Shown here: positions 17,338 through 26,098 of the stretch, piece by piece
Layout of the letters: each line of letters starts with the position of its first letter
How positions within the stretch are numbered: the stretch's first letter is position 1
From: DAHUYF01 sp035509275
Lineage (GTDB): Bacteria; Pseudomonadota; Alphaproteobacteria; ATCC43930; CGMCC-115725
NCBI GenBank assembly: GCA_035509275.1
Contig: DATJLU010000037.1
Span: 5,386 to 69,385, forward strand
Length of the DNA stretch: 64,000 bases
Direction: 5' to 3'
Position numbers and translations under genes: made by a program
Notes under the pieces: generated by a model
The model's input: the letters and a program-made list of their open reading frames with translations, nothing else
Told to the model about the DNA's origin: nothing
The model's database searches: none

Positions 17338-18064
17338 CGTCATCGTGAGCGGTGCGAGCCGCGGGCTCGGGCTCGGCATCGCACGACGTCTCGCAGAACT
17401 GGGATATGCCGTGATCGCAATCGCGCGCGGGCGAAGCGAAGAGCTTGCCGTGGCGATGAGGGAGGCGGAGCGCTCCGGCCCCGGCGCGATTCACTTCCGT
17501 CCCTTCGATCTCAACGATCTCTCGGCGATTCCGGATCTTGTTCGAGGATTGCGACGGGAATTCGGCTCAATCTACGCGCTTGTCAACAACGCCGCGCTGG
17601 GCACGAGCGGTGTCTTGGCGAACATGCCGGACGCGGAGATTGAGCGCCTCGTACGCCTCAACGGCCTGTCTCCCATGCTGTTGACGAAGTATGTCGTGCG
17701 CTCGATGCTCGCGGATGGCGGCGGCCGAATCGTCAGTATCGCGTCGATCGTCGGTTTCACCGGCTTCAGCGGGATTTCAGTTTACAGTGCGACCAAGGCA
17801 TCGCTGATCGGCTTCACCCGGTCTCTCGCGCGCGAGGTCGGACGGACCGGCATCACCGTCAACGCCGTAGCTCCAGGCTTTATCGACACCGACCTCACGG
17901 CCGGGCTGGGCGAGGAAGAGCGCGAGCGCATCGTGCGGCGAAGCGCGTTGCGCCGCCTCGCGGATGTCGGCGACATCGCCGGCGCAATCGAGTACCTGCT
18001 CGACGACAAGGCGAAGAACATCACCGGCATCGTCCTCACCGTCGATGCCGGCAGCACCGCCTGA
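17330..18064 (+). CDS. Short-chain dehydrogenase/reductase (FabG-like)
   Basis: 244 residues from the ATG at 17330, overlapping the ligase stop by 8 bases. It has the NAD(P) loop SGASRGLGLGIA, NNAAL, the catalytic Ser in SIASIVGFTGFSG and the YSATKAS Tyr-Lys pair, then NAVAPGFIDTDLT and a GIVLTVDAG end, all as in FabG 3-oxoacyl-ACP reductases. As part of the carrier protein-ligase-SDR unit it most likely reduces a beta-keto acyl thioester or oxidises a hydroxyacyl one. No ketosynthase is present in the window. Confidence 0.88.
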   Translation: MRSVIVSGASRGLGLGIARRLAELGYAVIAIARGRSEELAVAMREAERSGPGAIHFRPFDLNDLSAIPDLVRGLRREFGSIYALVNNAALGTSGVLANMPDAEIERLVRLNGLSPMLLTKYVVRSMLADGGGRIVSIASIVGFTGFSGISVYSATKASLIGFTRSLAREVGRTGITVNAVAPGFIDTDLTAGLGEEERERIVRRSALRRLADVGDIAGAIEYLLDDKAKNITGIVLTVDAGSTA

Positions 18065-18071
18065 CGCCTGG

Positions 18072-19868
18072 TCAGAGACGCAAGCCGCCGGTCTTGAGAC
18101 GCCCATGGAGCGCGGCATCGAGCGTCACGAAGGCTTGACGCCGCTGATCGTGGAAGTAGAGCGCATCGGTGCTGGCCGCCGGGTCGTACCCGTCACGCAG
18201 CAAGTCCTGCTTCTGGGGCTTGAATGTGCCCGTCATGTCAATGGTGTCGCGAACGCGCAGGAAGAGCGGGCGCGCATACTCGGGCAGACGCTCTGCCAAA
18301 TGCCGCCGCAATCCTGCGAGCGAAAAGTCCGGGCCGGCGACAATCGTTGCCATCCCGGCCCGCCCCTCCGTGCCGGGCACCGCGACGCCATAGACCACCG
18401 CGTCGACGACCCCGATGCAAGCACCGATCGTCTCGGCCACTTCCGCCGTCGACACGTTCTCGCCTTTCCAACGGAAGGTATCGCCGATCCGGTCGACGAA
18501 ATAGAAATAGCCGCGAGCGTCCCGCCGCATCAGGTCGCCGGTGCGGTACCAAGCATCGCCCGCCGCGAAAACATCGTGCAGGAGCTTCCGCTCGGACGCC
18601 TGCTTGTCGGTATAGCCTTCGAAGCGGCCTCCTAGGCCCGAAGCATTGGCGCCGATCGCGCCGATCGCCTCGCCCGCCTCGTCGGGCGCGCAGCGCCGGC
18701 AGAAACCATCGGCGCCGCGCAGCGGGTCGCCCGTCGCGGCATCGACCTTGATCAGTGCCACCGGGAAGCGATGGGCGAGAAAGGCGGGAATGCGGCCGAC
18801 GGCGCCGGGCTCGCCCTCGCAATTGTAGAGGGAGAAACTGCCTTCGGTCGCGGCATAAAACTCGAGGATGCGCGGGATTCGGAACCGGCGCTGGAACTCC
18901 CGCCATACATCGCCGCGCAACCCGTTCCCGCAGCAGAGTCTCAGCTGGTGGTCACGCTCCCGCGGATGCGGCGGGCTGTGCACGAGATAACGGCAGAGCT
19001 CGCCGATGTATTGAAGCAGCGTGCAGTTCCCCTCGACCACGTCGTCCCAGAAGCGGCTCGCCGAGAATTTCCGTCGAATCACCACAGCCGCGCCATTGAC
19101 GAGCGCGGCGCCCGTTGCCACGACGCCTCCGGTACTGTGATACATCGGCAGGCAGTTATAGAGCCGGTCGCTTGGGCGCGTTTCCATCATGCCGGCGAAC
19201 CAATGGCTCCATTGCATCAGTCGGAAATGGCTGATCGCCGCGGCTTTGGGCAGACCCGTCGTGCCGGAAGTATAGATATAGAGCGCCTGATCGGACGCTT
19301 TCGGCATCTGGCATTCAGTGCGCTCGAGCGGGTCTCCCGGCAACTTCCAGAGCTCCGGCGCGATGGACGCAATGCCCTCCACCGTGCCGCCATGCACCCA
19401 ACATCGGATGCCTGGCGCGAGCCGCGGCGACAAAGCCGCCACGGCCGCGGCCAGTTCGGCGCCGACGATGAGGTGCTTCGGCGCGACGATCTCTATGCAA
19501 TGTCGCAGCGCCTCACCGACCAGATTGGTGTTGATCAGCGCGACGATGGCGCCGACCCGCGTCAGGCCGAGCCAGACCGCCATGTATTCCGGGCAATTCG
19601 GCATCAGCAGGCAGACGACGCTGCCGGCGCCGATGCGCTCGGCAAGCGCCCATCGCGCATAACGATTGGCGCTCTCTGCCAAGGCGCGATAGCTGAGCTG
19701 CTCATCCTCGCCGATCAGGGCAACGCCGGCGCCAAACCGATCGGCGAGGCGGTCGACGATTGCCGGAAAGACCAGGGCAGGATCGCGCAGCGCGGGAGCG
19801 GACGCGTCAAGGGCACGTACCCAAGCCTTGAGGGCGGCGCTGCGGTCGTTCGGCGAGGCGCTGGCCAT
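18072..19868 (-). CDS. Long-chain acyl-CoA synthetase, FadD6/FATP type
   Basis: 598 residues. ANL P-loop YIYTSGTTGLPKAA, then NCLPMYHSTGG, EFYAATEGSFSL, YRTGDLMRRDARGYFYFVDR and the C-terminal GTFKPQKQDLLRDGYDP typical of fatty-acid transport/very-long-chain acyl-CoA synthetases. It converges on the SDR with only 7 bases between stops. The ATG at 19868 follows GAAAGGGAAA. It probably feeds acyl-CoA to the acyltransferases nearby. Confidence 0.88.
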   Translation of the reverse strand: MASASPNDRSAALKAWVRALDASAPALRDPALVFPAIVDRLADRFGAGVALIGEDEQLSYRALAESANRYARWALAERIGAGSVVCLLMPNCPEYMAVWLGLTRVGAIVALINTNLVGEALRHCIEIVAPKHLIVGAELAAAVAALSPRLAPGIRCWVHGGTVEGIASIAPELWKLPGDPLERTECQMPKASDQALYIYTSGTTGLPKAAAISHFRLMQWSHWFAGMMETRPSDRLYNCLPMYHSTGGVVATGAALVNGAAVVIRRKFSASRFWDDVVEGNCTLLQYIGELCRYLVHSPPHPRERDHQLRLCCGNGLRGDVWREFQRRFRIPRILEFYAATEGSFSLYNCEGEPGAVGRIPAFLAHRFPVALIKVDAATGDPLRGADGFCRRCAPDEAGEAIGAIGANASGLGGRFEGYTDKQASERKLLHDVFAAGDAWYRTGDLMRRDARGYFYFVDRIGDTFRWKGENVSTAEVAETIGACIGVVDAVVYGVAVPGTEGRAGMATIVAGPDFSLAGLRRHLAERLPEYARPLFLRVRDTIDMTGTFKPQKQDLLRDGYDPAASTDALYFHDQRRQAFVTLDAALHGRLKTGGLRL

Positions 19869-19969
19869 TTTCCCTTTCTTTCTTCCCTCCGGAAAGATAT
19901 TGCCACATTATCACACACAGACGGGCGCCGCGACAGCGCGACGCGACGGAAGCGTGGGTTTTCCACCTT
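19869..19969. promoter_or_regulatory. Divergent spacer with AT-rich box
   Basis: Holds a minus-strand ATATCTTTCC (19891-19900), a variant of the recurrent box, and AT-rich sequence to 19915 between the FadD6-like gene and the membrane acyltransferase. Confidence 0.35.
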
Positions 19970-21259
19970 ATGTCGAAAACAAATGGCCAAACCGCGACCC
20001 CCGAGACCGCCCCCCGGCGCTTCGCGGCGCTGGACAGCTGGCGCGGCATCTGCGCGGTTTTCGTCGCCCTCTACCATGTGGAAGTTATCGGCGAGATCTA
20101 TGCGGGAGACTTTCGCGACGTGCGCGTCATCTCCAACGCCTATCTCTTCGTCGACTTCTTCTTCGTGCTGAGTGGTTTCGTCATCGCCCACAGCTATCAA
20201 TCCAGGATTGCAAGCGTTGAAGACGTCGTTTCCTTCGCGATCCGACGGTTCGGGCGGGTGTGGCCGCTGCACATGGCCGTCCTTTTGGCGTTTATCGCGC
20301 TCGAATTCACGAAGCTCTTCGCCCGTGCCCATGGCGTCGAGACCGAGACGGCGCCGTTCTCGGGGAGCTTCACCGTCCCGGCGATCGTCACCAACATTCT
20401 CCTGGTGCAGTCGTTTGGGCTGCATTCAGTGCTGACCTGGAACCCGCCGAGCTGGAGCATCGGCGTTGAGTTCTATACTTACCTGGTGTTTGCCGTGCTG
20501 GTCCTGGTCTGGCATGGCCGCATCACCGGGATTTCCCTGCTTACCGCGATCACCGGGGCATTCGTCGTCGGCGTCTGCTCGCACAACTACATGCGGACCA
20601 CCTTCGACTACGGCTTCTTCCGTTGTCTCGATGGCTTTTTCGTCGGATTGCTCGTCCACCGACTCTATCTCTATCTCTCCGGCCGGAAGCTGCGCGCCAT
20701 TACGCCCTTCAGCGCGACAGCGCTCGAGATCACCGTGATCGTGGCGGTGATATGGTTTGTCTCGGCGGCGGATGCGCGGCCGATCTCTTTGTTGTCGCCG
20801 CTGATCTTCGGAGCGGCGGTCTTTGGCTTCGCGTTGGAGCGGGGAGCGATCTCCAGAGTACTGCTGACGCGCGCCTTCAGGGCCGCCGGAGCCTGGTCGT
20901 ATTCGATTTATATGACCCAAGCCTTCCTGCTCATCATGATGGCGCGAATTATTCGCTTGCTGCAGGTGCATGTAGGTGGGCCAAACCACATCGAAGCAAC
21001 GGTCGAAGGCTTTCAGGAGCCGCTGCTGTGGCTCGGCAGCAGGTGGAGCGCCGACGCCCTGGTCCTGCTCTATCTTGGGCTGCTGCTCGTCGCGGCGTCC
21101 ATCACCTATCGCTTCATCGAAAACCCGGGGCGTGCCTTCTTCAACGTCCTGGCGGTTCGGGTGGAACGTAGGATGAAGCGCCCCGCCGCTCCGCGATACC
21201 GTGTGATGAGGAACTCCGCCGCCATGATCGCTCGCGACACACCACCCGATCGACCATAG
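19970..21259 (+). CDS. Acyltransferase 3 (OafA/YrhL-type) membrane protein
   Basis: 429 residues with about 10 membrane segments. The N-terminal motif RRFAALDSWRGICAVFVALY with a following H (YHVEVI) is the conserved RGxAxxxVxxxH signature of the family. FFFVLSGFVIAHSYQSRI and RRFGRVWPLHM are its other hallmarks. These inner-membrane enzymes O-acylate polysaccharides, lipids or antibiotics, taking acyl groups from the cytoplasm. In this locus decoration of the exopolysaccharide is the natural inference. Confidence 0.9.
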   Translation: MSKTNGQTATPETAPRRFAALDSWRGICAVFVALYHVEVIGEIYAGDFRDVRVISNAYLFVDFFFVLSGFVIAHSYQSRIASVEDVVSFAIRRFGRVWPLHMAVLLAFIALEFTKLFARAHGVETETAPFSGSFTVPAIVTNILLVQSFGLHSVLTWNPPSWSIGVEFYTYLVFAVLVLVWHGRITGISLLTAITGAFVVGVCSHNYMRTTFDYGFFRCLDGFFVGLLVHRLYLYLSGRKLRAITPFSATALEITVIVAVIWFVSAADARPISLLSPLIFGAAVFGFALERGAISRVLLTRAFRAAGAWSYSIYMTQAFLLIMMARIIRLLQVHVGGPNHIEATVEGFQEPLLWLGSRWSADALVLLYLGLLLVAASITYRFIENPGRAFFNVLAVRVERRMKRPAAPRYRVMRNSAAMIARDTPPDRP

Positions 21260-21265
21260 ACGGAT

Positions 21266-21312
21266 CTTATTTATCTTTTCTCTGGCGGATGTTTGCGCCA
21301 TTATCTCAGCGT
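21266..21312 (+). promoter_or_regulatory. AT-rich box upstream of the P450 gene
   Basis: TTATTTATCTTTTC (21268-21281 approximately), with a second CCATTATCTC about 25 bases downstream. It lies 130 bases before the P450 start, in an otherwise featureless 148-base spacer. Confidence 0.35.
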
Positions 21313-21407
21313 GCGAGGATGGTACTTGCGTCATCTCAATCGGCGCTCGTTGAGGGTGATCATGGCAGTCGTGTCGACGTGTTTCCTGCTGCACTGAATC
21401 GAAAGGG

Positions 21408-22751
21408 ATGGACATGCCGGGGGTCCAAATGCGGGGGGCGCTGCAAGCGCCGGCTTTGACGTCGGACCCGGTGCGGATTCCGCCGGGACCCATAGAAGAG
21501 TACAATCCAACCGAAGATCTGTTGTTGTGGATGACCGAGAACTTTACCCGGTATGGACACATCTATAAGGCGTCGATTCTCGGCAGAGATGTGTATGTAG
21601 TGAGCGATCCGGAATACTGTGAACGCATACTGCGCCGGAACTGGCGGAACTACGCGCGAAGCGGCCAGGTCGTCAAACGCATTTCGCTGCTGCTGGGGCG
21701 AGGGCTCATCGGCAGCAACGGTGAATTCTGGGCCAAGCAGCGGCGGTTGATCCAGCACGCTTTCACAAAAAGCTCGGTCAGCGGTCTGACCAATGTCATA
21801 GCGGACGCCAACGCCGAGCTGCTCGAGGCTTGGATTGAAGCAGCGCGCTCGCGCAAAATGGTCAACGTCACCACCGATGTCAGCCGCATGGTGCTGAAAG
21901 TGACGCTGGTCGCGATTTTCGGTGACGATTATGCCGTCGTCGCGCCGCATTTCGGCATCCTTGCCGAAGAGCCGCAGCGGGATTTGGAGTTCGCCCAAAT
22001 ATTCCGGTCTTTGAGCAAAGTTATTCGCGATATCGCTGCGCGACGGCGTGGTGAAAATGCGACGGCCAAGGACTTCCTGGGCAGCATGATGCAGGCGCGC
22101 GACCGAGACAGTGGCGCACCGATGTCGGATGGGCAATTGGCGATGGAGGCGATGACGTTGATCGTCGCCGGCCACGAGACGACGGCAAGTATCCTGAACT
22201 GGATCTGGTTTCTGTTGTCGCGGCATCCCGACGTGCAAACAAAGCTTGCGGCCGAACTCGATGGGACGGCGTGGCAAGGCGCGCCGACGATGGAGGAGCT
22301 GCCGAAATACCCTTATACGCGACGCATCATCGACGAAGCGCTGCGTCTCTACCCACCGCTTTGGCTGATGACCCGCAAGGCACTTGCCGACGATCGGCTT
22401 GGGAGTTTTTTTGTCCCGGCAGGCACGGAAATCTATATCTCGCCATACCTCATCCAGCGCAGTCCGACCCTCTGGGAGGTGCCCGAGATTTTCGATCCGG
22501 AGCGGATGGCGCCGGAACACGCCGCCAACCGACACGAAATGGCGCTGTGTCCGTTCGGCGCCGGACCGCGGAACTGCATCGGCGAGTTTCTGGCGCGCGC
22601 CGAAATCCAGATCCACCTGATGATGGTCGCACGGGAATTGCAACTCCGGTGCGACGACACCAGGCCGCCCGAAGTCACGACCGGCATCAACCTGCTCAGC
22701 AAGCATGATTTCCTCATGCGGCCGGAGTTCAGGAGCAAGGCCGCAGGCTGA
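21408..22751 (+). CDS. Cytochrome P450
   Basis: 447 residues, a full-length soluble bacterial P450. The oxygen-binding I-helix motif is VAGHETTAS, the K-helix ExxR is in DEALRLYPPL and the haem-ligand loop is CPFGAGPRNCIGE with the proximal Cys at about residue 385. The overall pattern (GLIGSNGEFWAKQRRLIQHA) resembles the CYP4/CYP102-like fatty-acid hydroxylase side more than CYP101. Next to acyl carrier, ligase and acyltransferase genes, an acyl-chain or aminoacyl hydroxylase role is inferred. Redox partners are not encoded nearby. Confidence 0.92.
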   Translation: MDMPGVQMRGALQAPALTSDPVRIPPGPIEEYNPTEDLLLWMTENFTRYGHIYKASILGRDVYVVSDPEYCERILRRNWRNYARSGQVVKRISLLLGRGLIGSNGEFWAKQRRLIQHAFTKSSVSGLTNVIADANAELLEAWIEAARSRKMVNVTTDVSRMVLKVTLVAIFGDDYAVVAPHFGILAEEPQRDLEFAQIFRSLSKVIRDIAARRRGENATAKDFLGSMMQARDRDSGAPMSDGQLAMEAMTLIVAGHETTASILNWIWFLLSRHPDVQTKLAAELDGTAWQGAPTMEELPKYPYTRRIIDEALRLYPPLWLMTRKALADDRLGSFFVPAGTEIYISPYLIQRSPTLWEVPEIFDPERMAPEHAANRHEMALCPFGAGPRNCIGEFLARAEIQIHLMMVARELQLRCDDTRPPEVTTGINLLSKHDFLMRPEFRSKAAG

Positions 22752-22755
22752 GGCT

Positions 22756-22777
22756 GCATCACGTCATCGCGTGATGC
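22756..22777. terminator. Hairpin between convergent P450 and esterase genes
   Basis: GCATCACG and CGTGATGC form a perfect 8-bp stem with a 6-nt loop, 5 bases after the P450 stop. There is no U-run, but the position fits a shared terminator. Confidence 0.5.
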
Positions 22778-22852
22778 GGCTGCAGTCGCTGGATCGGGTT
22801 GCGGAGTGTCGCTATCGAGCCGAGGCGAGGGTTCTTCGGTATCGTGGCGCTC

Positions 22853-23806
22853 CTAGACCAGCCGCCGCGGCGGCGCCAGCGCCGCTTCGAGTTCCGCACC
22901 AATGCCCTTTAGCGCGATCCGCGCATAGGGGATAACGCCCGCCATCGCATAGAAGAGGTGGATCATGCCGGGATGGCAGGTGTAGCGCACGTCGCCGCCC
23001 GCCGCTTCCAACCGCGCGGCATAGGCTCCGCCTTCATCGCGCAGGGGATCGAATTCCGCGGTGTGGATCTGTGCGGGCGGTAGCCGGCTGAGGTCAGAAG
23101 CGTTCAGCGGCGAGACGCGGGGATTGCCCGCATCGATACCGGGCGGAAGATAGAACGCAAGTTCCTGCGCCATCGTCACACGGTCGAGCAGGTAGCCCGT
23201 CGCCAAGGTCCGTCGCGACTCCAGCGACCCGGTGAAATCCGTAATCGGGCACAGCAGGAGCTGGAAAGCAAAGCTCGGTTCCTGCGCATCCCGCGCCATC
23301 TGGCAGACGATCGCCGCGAGGGTTGCGCCGGCGGAATCGCCCCCGACCGCCAGGCGCGACGGATCGATCCCCAGAATTTCGGCGTGCTCGCGCACCCATC
23401 TCGCGGCGCGGTAGCAATCCATGATCGCGGCCGGAAATTTGTGCTCGGGCGCCAGCCGGTAGTCGACGGCGGCGATGCGGCAGCGGGCCGAATTGGCCAG
23501 AATGCGGCACAGCGCGTCGTGAGTATCGAGGGTCCCGGCGAAGAACCCGCCGCCATGGAAATAGACCAGACCAGGGCCCAGGCCAGGTCCCGCCGCCGGC
23601 GGCGTGTAGAGGCGCAGGCCGAGCAGACCCTCGGCCCCGGGCACAAGACGATCCTCGACCGCATCGACCGGCTCGGCAGCTCCCGAAAGCCGCATCAGCG
23701 ACGCAAAGCGCTGCCGTCGCTCGGCGAGGTCGCTGCGGGCAGAATCGCCGCGGCCGGCCGCCGCCACCATGGCAAGCAGCCGGCCCGCATGGGCGTCAAG
23801 CGCCAT
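22853..23806 (-). CDS. Alpha/beta hydrolase, HSL-type esterase
   Basis: 317 residues. The oxyanion motif VYFHGGGFFAG and the nucleophile GDSAG are those of the hormone-sensitive-lipase (family IV) esterases, and HTAEFDPLRDEG supplies the Asp. It is the last gene of a six-gene minus-strand operon and overlaps the carrier-protein ligase by 11 bases. In this setting it could act as a thioesterase/esterase releasing the product or trimming a protecting group; that is inference. Confidence 0.85.
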   Translation of the reverse strand: MALDAHAGRLLAMVAAAGRGDSARSDLAERRQRFASLMRLSGAAEPVDAVEDRLVPGAEGLLGLRLYTPPAAGPGLGPGLVYFHGGGFFAGTLDTHDALCRILANSARCRIAAVDYRLAPEHKFPAAIMDCYRAARWVREHAEILGIDPSRLAVGGDSAGATLAAIVCQMARDAQEPSFAFQLLLCPITDFTGSLESRRTLATGYLLDRVTMAQELAFYLPPGIDAGNPRVSPLNASDLSRLPPAQIHTAEFDPLRDEGGAYAARLEAAGGDVRYTCHPGMIHLFYAMAGVIPYARIALKGIGAELEAALAPPRRLV

Positions 23807-24737
23807 GCCTCAGCGCGGTGCGTATCGCCGCCGGCCATTGCGCGAGGTCGAGACCGTGCGTCGCGAACATCGCGAGGGCCAGACGGTCGAGGCCGAAGGC
23901 GACGCAGCCCGTGTGCGCGACCGCGCCACCCGCGTCGTGAAGACCCCATATCACCCCGAAATGGTCGCGGTGGTAGTTGAAGCTCATGCACGCCGTCGGC
24001 TCCTCGGCGGAGCGCACCGGCACCAGCAGCTCGAATTTAAGCGATTGCTGGAGCTGGCTCACCGCCATCACTTGGCCGGTTCGCCCGAAGAACGGGTCGC
24101 TCGCCGGCGCCGCGGTATTCGCCAAGCCCAGTTCCCCCGCGAGCCGTTGCCCGCGCTCGATCCAACGCTCGCGAAACTCGAGGACTTGCTGCGGCGCACC
24201 GATGCAAACGTATTCGCGCATCCGGAAGGATTGCAGGCGATCGAGATGACGCGATGGCTCATGCCGGAAGCAATCGCAGGCGACGTCAAACATGAGGCCG
24301 GTGCGCGGCAATGAACCGCGCGCCGCCGCCAGAGGATAGACGGGGTAGCAGGCGGCGGGGCTGAGAACGAGGTCCGCCGGCGACAGCGAGGTGGTCCAGT
24401 CGCCGCCGGCCTCGTTGCGGTCGGCAGCACTCCGGATTTCGGCCTCCGTGCCATGGAGCGCGCAAACGCAGCCGAGCAGATTGGGAAAGCTCTTGAGATA
24501 TCCGGATTTCTCGAGATCGCGCCGGCTCATCACCGGTGGGAACCGCAGGACCTCCGTGCCCGGCTCACGCAAGCGCGAGATCAGCGAGGAGAGTCCTTCC
24601 ACCACGCTCTCGTAAAGGGCCGTGCGTGCGCGGACGCCGTCGACGCCCATCGGGCGGAACAGCGTTGCTGCCAAACTGTCGAGCGACTCGCCCGGTTCGG
24701 CGCGGCTTTTCAACACCGTTTCAATCCTGGCCTTCAT
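23796..24737 (-). CDS. Amino acid:[carrier protein] ligase (class II aaRS-like)
   Basis: 313 residues. It matches the atypical seryl-tRNA-synthetase homologs that lack the tRNA-binding arm and instead load an amino acid on a phosphopantetheinyl carrier protein, described in Bradyrhizobium and Agrobacterium. Class II motif 2 is visible as CFRHEPS followed by RLQSFRMREYVCIG, and motif 3 as GCVAFGLDRLALAMF. Cysteines and a glutamate at the expected zinc positions are present (ACDCFRHEPS, MREYV, HTGCVAFG). Known homologs prefer Gly or Ala; specificity cannot be read here. No carrier gene lies next to it; carrier protein 1 at 13989 is the best partner. Confidence 0.88.
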   Translation of the reverse strand: MKARIETVLKSRAEPGESLDSLAATLFRPMGVDGVRARTALYESVVEGLSSLISRLREPGTEVLRFPPVMSRRDLEKSGYLKSFPNLLGCVCALHGTEAEIRSAADRNEAGGDWTTSLSPADLVLSPAACYPVYPLAAARGSLPRTGLMFDVACDCFRHEPSRHLDRLQSFRMREYVCIGAPQQVLEFRERWIERGQRLAGELGLANTAAPASDPFFGRTGQVMAVSQLQQSLKFELLVPVRSAEEPTACMSFNYHRDHFGVIWGLHDAGGAVAHTGCVAFGLDRLALAMFATHGLDLAQWPAAIRTALRHGA

Positions 24738-24792
24738 GATGCTTCGCGACCTCCAGCAGCTGGAATCTATGCGGCAAGCGGCGTCGGCCGTC

Positions 24793-26031
24793 TCAACTCT
24801 GCACCGAGGCGGGAAGCGCGCTCAGCAAGGCGGCGCCGGACACATTCGCCAGGATGCGGTCATTGTTGATCATGATGGGCGACGACAGGACGTCGCGCAG
24901 ATGGCGGCCGACGCTGAAATCTCCGTCATTGCGATAGCCCGACAGGCCGCACGCCCGGAGCGCGCTTAGAACCACCGAGACCGCCAGCTCCGAGGCTTCG
25001 ACTTTGGCCAGGTTGATCGTGGTCTGGAAGTCGAGCGACGCGAGCGCCCGCTCATCATCGGCCACCGCTTCATAGTTGCGGACGGCCGACGCGACCAGGC
25101 TGCGCAGCGTCCGGAGCGCGGAGGTTGCCTTCATGAAGTGCGGCGCTCCTGGTGGCAGTTGGCCGTTCGACTGGCGCGCCGCGTTGCGCAGAAAGCTCTG
25201 TGCGCGCTCGACCGCGCCGGCAGCGGCTCCGGTCCAGACTGCCGCCCAGCTCAAATGCGCGACCGGGACCATGGTCTGCTGATGGATCTTATCGTAGGGC
25301 ACCGGCAGAATCTGCTCGATGTCGCCCTGCGCCTTCAGCGTGAAGCCGGCGCTGCAAGTGCCGCGCATTCCCAACGTGTCCCAGGCGAGGAAGGGCTCGA
25401 GCACATAATTCTCTTTGACGAAGGCGATCAACACCTGGTCCGATGCTGCAGCATCGGCCGATCGCCGCGCTGTGGTGACGACGCCATCGGCGTACGCACC
25501 GTAGGAGATCACCGTCGCGCGCCGCTCCAGTCCGATACGCGAGCCGTTGCGCTCCACCGCCGCGGCGCTCGAGCGGATGTCGCCGCCCCCCTGCCCTTCC
25601 GTCGTCGAAGAGGCGAGCAGCAGCTGTTCGGCGCAGATCCGGCGCAGCAGGCGCTCATGCCACGCGCTGCTCCGGCCGTGTCGCACCAGACAGGCAATCT
25701 TGGTCTGGTGCATCGCATAGATCATCGCTGTCGAGGCGCAACCTCGACCGAGGCGGTAGCAGACATCAACGACATCGGCGAGGCTCGCGCCTTCGCCGCC
25801 GAGCTCCCGCGGCACCATGATGCCCAGCAGTCGCTGCGCGCGAGCAGCGGCGATCGCCTCTTCGGGAAAGCGCGCGTCTCGGTCGACGGCTGCGGCGCAG
25901 GCCGCAGCCATGGCTGCAACGGCGGCGGTGCGCGCCTCGAGCGTTGCAGCCCCGGGACCGGTCTTCTCGGCGATGACGTCCGTGACCGGCTGGAGCCTCT
26001 GCAGCGGGGTGATCCGGGCTTCGCGTGTCAT
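24793..26031 (-). CDS. Acyl-CoA/aminoacyl-carrier dehydrogenase-like flavoprotein
   Basis: 412 residues from the ATG at 26031 (GAGGAG upstream). Acyl-CoA dehydrogenase fold: an N-terminal helical domain (LLGIMVPRELGGEGASLADV), a middle strand domain (LLASSTTEGQGGGDIRSS) and a C-terminal helical domain (ALRACGLSGYRNDGDFSVGR). The usual catalytic glutamate in the C-terminal YEGT-type motif is not there; the matching place reads MINNDRILAN. The family therefore may use a different base or act on an aminoacyl thioester. Its place beside the carrier-protein ligase suggests oxidation of a carrier-bound amino acid. Confidence 0.78.
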   Translation of the reverse strand: MTREARITPLQRLQPVTDVIAEKTGPGAATLEARTAAVAAMAAACAAAVDRDARFPEEAIAAARAQRLLGIMVPRELGGEGASLADVVDVCYRLGRGCASTAMIYAMHQTKIACLVRHGRSSAWHERLLRRICAEQLLLASSTTEGQGGGDIRSSAAAVERNGSRIGLERRATVISYGAYADGVVTTARRSADAAASDQVLIAFVKENYVLEPFLAWDTLGMRGTCSAGFTLKAQGDIEQILPVPYDKIHQQTMVPVAHLSWAAVWTGAAAGAVERAQSFLRNAARQSNGQLPPGAPHFMKATSALRTLRSLVASAVRNYEAVADDERALASLDFQTTINLAKVEASELAVSVVLSALRACGLSGYRNDGDFSVGRHLRDVLSSPIMINNDRILANVSGAALLSALPASVQS

Positions 26032-26098
26032 GATTCGCTCACTCCTCGGGCAATGCAGATCGCAGCGTTGCTTGGTGGCGGTCGTCGCGGGTCGGGCC

